Positions 57,498 to 64,000 of a DNA stretch of 64,000 nucleotides are shown piece by piece. This DNA comes from Hydractinia symbiolongicarpus (Eukaryota; Cnidaria; Hydrozoa; Anthoathecata; Hydractiniidae), in contig NC_079885.1 of assembly GCF_029227915.1 (NCBI RefSeq), positions 12,537,001 through 12,601,000 on the forward strand. The letters run 5' to 3'. The notes under the pieces are model-generated. The model was given only the letters and a program-made list of their open reading frames with translations, was not told where the DNA came from and searched no databases. Within the stretch, counting starts at the first letter, position 1. Each line of letters begins with the position of its first letter. A program made the translations under genes and the position numbers.

Positions 57498-59360
57498 CAA
57501 TTCATCAAAATTCATCAATGGCTTCATGAATGGGTCCTATAAATGCATACTTCGTAGATAAGCTATGACCATCGTAATATGACAAAATAAGTCATAACTG
57601 TAAGGCATAACTGTAATAATACTTTTAACCTTGAACGTAAAGGGATGGAAACCTATGAGGCGGTAGGAATGTCAACAATCCGTGTCACCTCGAATATGTG
57701 GCAAATTTTTTGCCAGCAACTCGGATTTTGGGTCTTAAATATGCGAAGTTCCCCTCTTTAGAGATCGACGATCCTTTCTAAAGATGAGCACCTAAATTTA
57801 TTCTTTGTCATGCTTAGGGAAACGAGAGCTGAAAGTATTTGCGACCATAGATTCCCCTTTGAGTTGACCATAGCAAAATTTTAAGGCGACAAATGATGGT
57901 TCTTGTCGTGGAATATTTCTAGTTCCCCTCTAAATTAGGTCGCATTTGTCATCTCAAAATATTTAGGCCACAATTTCGCGGACACAAATGCAAATTGGCA
58001 GTCTCGATTTTGTCGCATATCTAAAAAAGTGCAATTATACCTGCACTAAATAGGAAATTCATGATCGCATCTATACCCGCCTTAATTCCATGATCGCAAA
58101 TACATGGGATTTATACGTTGCGTTTCATTTTTTGTTAAAAAGACACATGATATCAGAATACAATAAAGAGATGATTACCAACGTTCTGCAACGGTTAATA
58201 AGAGTAGGTGGCGACACGATCGATGCTAGCAAAGTCCAGCATCGCCAAATATAAAAAGAAAGAAAAAAAAGCCATAGAGAACCAGCCATGGAGAACCAGC
58301 CATGGAGGTTTGCCTTGTGGAATCCAATTTGTCAAATTCGATAAACTTGATCGTGTAAAAAAAGGTGATACGTGATCAAATTTGATAGAATTCGATAAAT
58401 TTGATCGTGTAAAAAAAAGGACGGTAAGCGATCAATTGATCTAATGCGACAAAATGGAGATTGTTATTCTCTCGCTCCCAGAGCTTTGTGAGTATCTCAA
58501 TGAGCTCTGGGGACGAGAATGTATTTTGGCTTCAGCTTATACTCCGTAGAAAAAAATCTCGCCCCCAGGAGACGCGTTTCATCCTCATATCAAAAACGCT
58601 ACAGGCCCTGGGATCGAGGTTGGAGTTGTTTAACTTTAAAACTCTACGGAGGAGAATTCATAATTTTATCTTGTTATTTTCAGGTTGCATATTTTGGTTT
58701 CACATTCGATTTTTCCCGCCGATTTTTTCCTGCTGGTTAGATGATATCCTATCCTATATCCTGATATCCTAGAGCTAGCAATTTTTTGTGCGAAAATATC
58801 TTTATGTAGCTAGTATTCTTATAATTTGAATACTTTCCATATGAATAGACTCTATTTTTAATGCTTAACTGCACCTGTTGCTAGCTATATCTATGATGAT
58901 TTTCAAAATATATTGTTCTGTGCATCAAACGTGTCATATACACGCACCTGTAGATTCTTAATATTAATGATGTTCAAGCAAATCTTAGTATTGTTAATTG
59001 TAGATAGCAACAAGCCTAAGCCAATTGTTAACTTTCAGGGCAACAAAAATGCAATGAAATTCCATATGTTTAGCTACTGTGTAATGTTTAGTAGCTATAG
59101 GTCATATTCTAGAAGCTTGAAATGCTTTATTAAAGTACATGAGAATATATTAAAACAAAGATATTATTTGTATCGTTCCTGTAAGGCTTTTTGATGTAAC
59201 CATAATTTTTTGCTGCTAGTGCAGGGAAAAACACATCAATTTTTGGAGCTGTTTTGTTTTTATATTTCCTTATCATGCCCTGTATTTCCTCTATTCATGT
59301 TTTCGCTATAATTTTGTCACATTTTTTTTAAGTTTATATCTTTTAGTTTTGTACAGCAAA
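57498..59360. other. Intergenic, no gene recognised
   Basis: It contains a direct repeat of about 30 bases (AATTCGATAAA.TTGATCGTG followed by an A-run) at about 58336 and 58390, and a doubled GAGAACCAGCCATGG near 58280. At 58490-58650 an inverted pair built on CTCCGTAG/CTACGGAG and GGGAcgag-like boxes looks like a decayed TIR element, but I cannot delimit it. Confidence 0.4.
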
Positions 59361-62300
59361 ATGGAGATGTATAAAAACACAAAATTGAATAAAGATGACA
59401 TCACTCAAATTGCCCAAGACGCAACAGATTGGGCAACTATCCATGGCATTGTGATGAGGAATGGAAAGCATAAACATCTAACAAATTTTGCACCCTTTAT
59501 GCTTTTTCCAACACCATTTCCTACCTATTTATATGATGAGGCAATGATGGTTCAAAAGGATTTCCACACTCTAGTTCACAGAGCAAGTCTGGATCATGAA
59601 TTTATACACAGTTCATTAAAAAGGTAATTAAACTCTGGAAATTTGTCAAGTCTAAGAAACTATTCTTCACTGCCTATGGAAATAAGAAAAATTGTTAGAA
59701 AACAATTTATTGAAAACAACACAGTAATGCAATAATTCTTTCTGCTAAGCTTTCGAGGCCTGGTTTAGACATTTTAGGGATAACTCTGAAGGTTAATGGT
59801 TTTTTTTTCTTATAGAATTTATGGTATATTTTTATCTTATAATAATACAGTAATACATCTGTTTCCAACATGTAGCTGAAAAAATTGTCTCATAAACTGA
59901 TAATGTAAATAACATTAATTTAACACCAATAGCATAAATTAATGAATGTAGGGCAGTTATGAGTTTGAGGCCAAATAGCATCATCATGGGTTGGTGATGC
60001 GCAGGTATCTGTCCATCTGAGACAAAAATGGGACCAATTTCTGAAAGCCCTGTCAACTCACCTATTTTGGAACAGATAGGTTTATGACATCATCAAAATC
60101 CAATTATTTCTTCAACTAAGCATCAAAAGCATACAATCCTATACATTTTCTTTCAGACTCTTAAGTGTAAATGAAAAAAAACATCCTTAGAGAGCTAAAT
60201 ATCTTGAGAATAATTATATGCTAATTTTGTCTCCATATATTGAAGTCACTGTACCTTCTACCTTAAACAGTAGAGGAACATCGAGAAAAATAAATGTATG
60301 TTTTTACATATCCCAAAAACAACATGACATAAACATTTTTCCTTTTTTTTCCTTTTCTAACATGTAAAAGTAGGTAAACAAAGAGAAACTTTGAGACTGT
60401 TTTTGCTTTGTTTTGCTATCACAAAATCACTTCCATTGCACTTTACTGAGCATTATTATTTGAAGTTTTATTTTAAAGTCAAGCAAATTAAAAGAAGCAC
60501 CTGCTGTCTTTTAAGACCTTTTGATACAAAAATAACACAAGAAAATTTTTTTTTAATAAAGTTGAGTACATGTAATACTTATGTTTTCTAAGTGATAATT
60601 CATGTCTAAAACTCTAAAACTATATATCTATAACAGTGAAACATTTTATTCTGATATATATAGGTATTTATTTCAAAACATAATGAATAAAATTACTCTT
60701 AGACAATCACAAGAGGCACAGTTTAGCATTCCCTTGCTTCATTCATTTAGAATGCGTTTGTTTACATCCCTGCAGACTTACGTCACACAGGTTAGTATTT
60801 CATCAAACAGAAAGTACTAATCAACACTGTATAGGTAGCAACCGTAGGACTACTTTGACCATTAATATCTCAGGAACTAAGGCTCACAAGTATAAAAATT
60901 TTACAACCAATTATATTTACACTATAATGAAAATTTTAAGCAGAACTTGTCACATGGCTGTTTTCGTCATCATCATCATTCTCGGCTTAACATTCGTTTT
61001 CTATGCTAGCATGGGTTGGAAGGGGTAAATTAAAAACCTTCCAATCTTATCTGAACTTAGTTAGATCTAAACTCAAGTTCCTTTGCATTAAGCCTCCTCC
61101 AGAATGGTCTTCGACTAATAAGTGTGACTCTTATCAATTAGTCATTTTTGTAACATAAAAGTCTGTCCTTATTACCTCCTCCCAACTCTTTCTCCGTCTG
61201 CCTCTGGGCTTTGCCCCAAAAAGTATCAAGTCTCTAAACTTTCCTACCCAACTATCCTCCTGCATTCTTACCAAGTGTCCCAACTAACTCAATCTTCTTA
61301 TCCGGATAACATCTTTAATGCTACGATACCTAACCTGCTTCTTAGCTCATTTAAACTCTTTCTGTCCCCTGGACTGGGGTTTTCTAACATATTATTCACA
61401 TTTAAAAGAGTGAGTAATATAAGCATAGTGGAAATTAGAAAGAAAGAGTGCACAAGCATTTCAACTAAATTCTTTTGCAACCTTTTAAATTTAAGCCCAT
61501 CCTGTGAATATGGTGAATATGTAGACATAAATAGCGAAAATATATAATAACTTTTTTAATTATTTTAACTTGTTTTCAAATTTAGTTTTTTTGTTCATAG
61601 AACATCTGTATGTGTACAAAATCTAAATTACATATTTTCAATTTTTAAACAAAAAAGGTTAATTTATATTTTTTAACTTTCTTTGTGTTTGCCTTATATA
61701 ATATATTTTTTATATCAAGTAAATATGCTATCAACCATTTGATTCCCGATAGTATAAAATTGTGTTGTTTTTTTGAGAAAAAATCAAAAAATGGCAAAAC
61801 AAAATCATGAGGGTAGTTTTTTTTTAAAAAAAGTTTTATTCAATATTATCTATCTTGTCACTTCGGTCCAATTGAAATTTCAGATATTTTTGTTATTCCC
61901 AAAGAAAAAACTGCTAACACAAACCAAATCAATTCTAAATTAATTCAATTTATTGGAGAGACTGGTCACAAGGTTGCTACATTAATTGTGGTGCATGTAG
62001 CCAACTGAAATAAACTTCCCCATCCACTGGCATATGCGTGGCAAATATTGACGAAACAAATTGTTTCACTTTCTTTTAGTGTTATTGTTCACGATGAATT
62101 TACAAAGCGACAATATGAGATTTACGATCAAGTCAGAAAAGAAGGAATAAAACCTGTAAGTATTGACATAAAGCCTGTAAGTAATGAAAAAAATGGGTGT
62201 CACTAAAATTGTGTTTTTAAAACACTTAAATCTTTTGAAAAAATGCAGGAATAAAAATGCAAAAAAAAACGGATGTAGCTTAAATAAGTAACATATTGGC

Positions 62301-64000
62301 AGAATGAGTTTAAATTCCATTTGAATTAAAAATCTTTTGAGTATACCTATATCCTGACAATCTGCAGAAAACTATTCTTGAAAGAAAATTATAAAAGGCG
62401 TTATGTGCATTGTTTCCAGGAATTTAGAAACACTCACAATAAAATACAACATGTAAGGTCTTTTGATTTTTTTATTTTACATTTAGCATATACCCTAAAC
62501 TTCTTTTGATACTTGCTGCATGCTTAGTTATGTTGTCCAAGTAGGTCTTTGCATATTTTTAAACAATTCTGATTGTATATATACCCAAAATAGCAAGAAA
62601 TTAAAACTATCCAAAAGCATGCTCTTTGTATGGGTAGCTATAAACAAAAAATGATTGTAAAATTTTGCAAATATGGTATTAATAAATTTTGTTGTAAACA
62701 CTGAAAGCTAGCCACCTGAGAAAGCAGAAAAAATTATGTGTAGAGAGAAACAATATTTCACAGAAAAACAACACAGAAAGAAACAAATACACTCTGTAGT
62801 CAAACAAGTGAACACTAATAATTCCACACACATCAATGTAAAGTTTGTAACCAAGAAAAGCAAATTAAATTAAGATATACAATAGTAGTCTTAAAAGAAT
62901 CCACTTAGGCAGACAAATATTTATTTTAGAAATTTTAAACCAGTGCCTTTTTCGAGTACAGTCTGAAATGCTGTTAATTGTTCACAACAATTTCTTTGAA
63001 TGGCTGCAACCACTAGCATTATAGTACTGCACACCAAGACGACATACTATTTCTCGTTAAAAGTTTTGCCTAAATGATTTACTGGGCAAAAAAGTTTAAA
63101 TTAAGAGAAGCTTTTGGTTGCCAAGAAATTTCTTTTACACATATTGTCACAGTTTCTATTGTAAACAAGCATGTATCCATATTGCTAAATATATTGGGTT
63201 CTAAAATTATATGCACAAATAAATATGTAATATCAAGCATTACTTTAGTGAGGTACTACATTGTGCACAAAATGGCTTCATCCATTTTTATTTTCAGAAG
63301 AATAAAAGACGCTAACCTTTTTCATAGTTTTTACAAAAAAAAAAAAAAAAAATACTATTACTATCTTTGAGTTATCATTGTCTTATTATCATCCAAATAT
63401 TGCCCCAAAGTTAAGTACCAGCTTACCATGTATATGGCAACGATCAGGCTTTTTTCACTTTTTTAACAAATCTAGAAGTTCAACTTCAATATTATACGCT
63501 CTGATTACATGGTTGATGAAACCAAAAAAGATGTCGTTGTTAATGGGCATACTTTAGAAGAAATTCGTCCATATGAAATTAAACAAATTGAAGTCAACAT
63601 GATTGCTGCATCATTTGGTGGATTGGACTCAAAAGTTGAAAAGCTACATAGGTGTGTTCATTGTGTTAATTATATAAGACATGAAGAAAATGTGAAAAAA
63701 TTGAAAGAAAGTCCTAAAGTAGTTGCATTAAATATTGATATTGAATTTATTACCAGTAAAACCTTTGTCATACACAAAAATAGCACATTTTAATATCAGA
63801 TGGTGGACATAAATGTGTGAACAAATTTAATTATTTTACCCCCTGCACCATGTAAATGGTGAAGCTAGATACACTTGTTTTCCTGTTAAAAAAGGAAAGT
63901 CAATATATATCTTCGAGACAATCATGTTACATAAAAGGGCAGATATTATACCAGGTATGTATGACAAATACATTCTTTCACAGAAACAGTTGAAGAACCT
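59361..64000 (+). CDS. GSS: Glutathione synthetase (GSS), first exons, runs off the edge
   Basis: It joins gamma-glutamylcysteine to glycine in the cytosol. Exon 59361-59623 (TNFAPFMLFPTPFPTYLYDE then QKDFHTLVHRAS) ends AG/GTAATT. Exon 62080-62155 (VIVHDEFTKRQYEIYDQVRK) lies between TTTTAG and GTAAGT. The third begins 63476 after TCTAG and carries IIRSDYMVDET and IKQIEVNMIAASFGGLDSKV, the conserved Arg-Ser-Asp-Tyr and Mg/ATP-site Glu-x-Asn blocks. Phases fit (87 codons +2, 1+75, 0). Beyond LHRCVHCVNYIRHE the match fades, so the end of the third exon (near 63760) is unsure. The window ends before the ATP-grasp lid. Confidence 0.88.
60966..61372 (-). pseudogene. LINE 3'-end fragment in a GSS intron
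   Basis: On the minus strand, 61372-61140 encodes broken C-terminal RT sequence related to 15960-16200 (LNELRSRLGIV, GAKPRGRRRKSWEEVIRTD). It is followed by a 3' UTR ending in GATGATGATGACG near 60966. A CCAACCCATGCTAGCATAGA block lies in the UTR. Same family as the LINE in YTHDC2 intron 2, opposite relative orientation. Confidence 0.7.
62156..63475. other. GSS intron 2, nothing recognised
   Basis: AT-rich intron with an A-run at about 63336-63351. No other gene or repeat seen. Confidence 0.45.

Noticed and set aside
58461-58772. 103-aa frame as a gene
   Set aside because: No homology or codon signal; overlaps a region of decayed inverted repeats.

Overview
This is an AT-rich, intron-rich animal nuclear sequence, most likely from a hydrozoan cnidarian. 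The reasons are single-copy animal genes with short AT-rich introns, several transposon classes of the sort seen in cnidarians, and a large decayed Polinton/Maverick. The species call is inference; nothing in the window fixes it.

Layout. (1) 1-3.7 kb: repeats, including a perfect 353-bp TIR/TA MITE and a Helitron-type MITE. (2) 3.7-19.1 kb, minus strand: a complete YTHDC2-type m6A-reader helicase gene. I reconstructed 13 exons (1596 codons) whose phases all agree. Its introns hold a 29-bp minisatellite that repeats the last splice acceptor, a ~1-kb tandem duplication with SINE-like pieces, a 23-bp perfect hairpin, a CAGGG-ended MITE and a dead LINE. (3) 19.9-22.8 kb, plus strand: an unrecognised 274-aa Ser/Arg-rich protein in divergent orientation, then a possible terminal exon and a long ATT tract. 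(4) 23.5-25.2 kb: three abutting Helitron-type units and a Harbinger remnant. (5) 25.6-26.6 kb: a single-exon SGNH/PC-esterase-like protein. (6) 27.6-39.0 kb, minus strand: a complete 8-exon PSMB5 gene (proteasome beta5, 297 codons). Its last intron carries a Harbinger element with TIRs and a TTA target duplication. Its first intron carries a TIR element nested inside a MITE. (7) 39.7-57.5 kb: a composite Polinton. (8) 59.3-64.0 kb, plus strand: the first exons of a glutathione synthetase gene running off the right edge, with a LINE 3' end in an intron.

The Polinton has outer terminal inverted repeats and a near-perfect 6-bp target duplication. It holds an internally deleted left copy, a second left terminus at about 43.0 kb, and a longer copy. 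Recognisable parts are protein-primed DNA polymerase B, a retroviral-type integrase (deleted differently in each copy), a capsid-like protein, a zinc-repeat/HNH nuclease, an MSV199/BRO-like protein and several small membrane or coiled-coil proteins. The polymerase, integrase and capsid genes are broken; some small ORFs are intact. Many starts are closely preceded by AATAAA, and four have TAAATG exactly, like a poxvirus late promoter.

The host genes are unrelated housekeeping functions: mRNA/meiotic control, proteasome, glutathione synthesis. The coherent multi-gene system here is the fossil virus-like Polinton.
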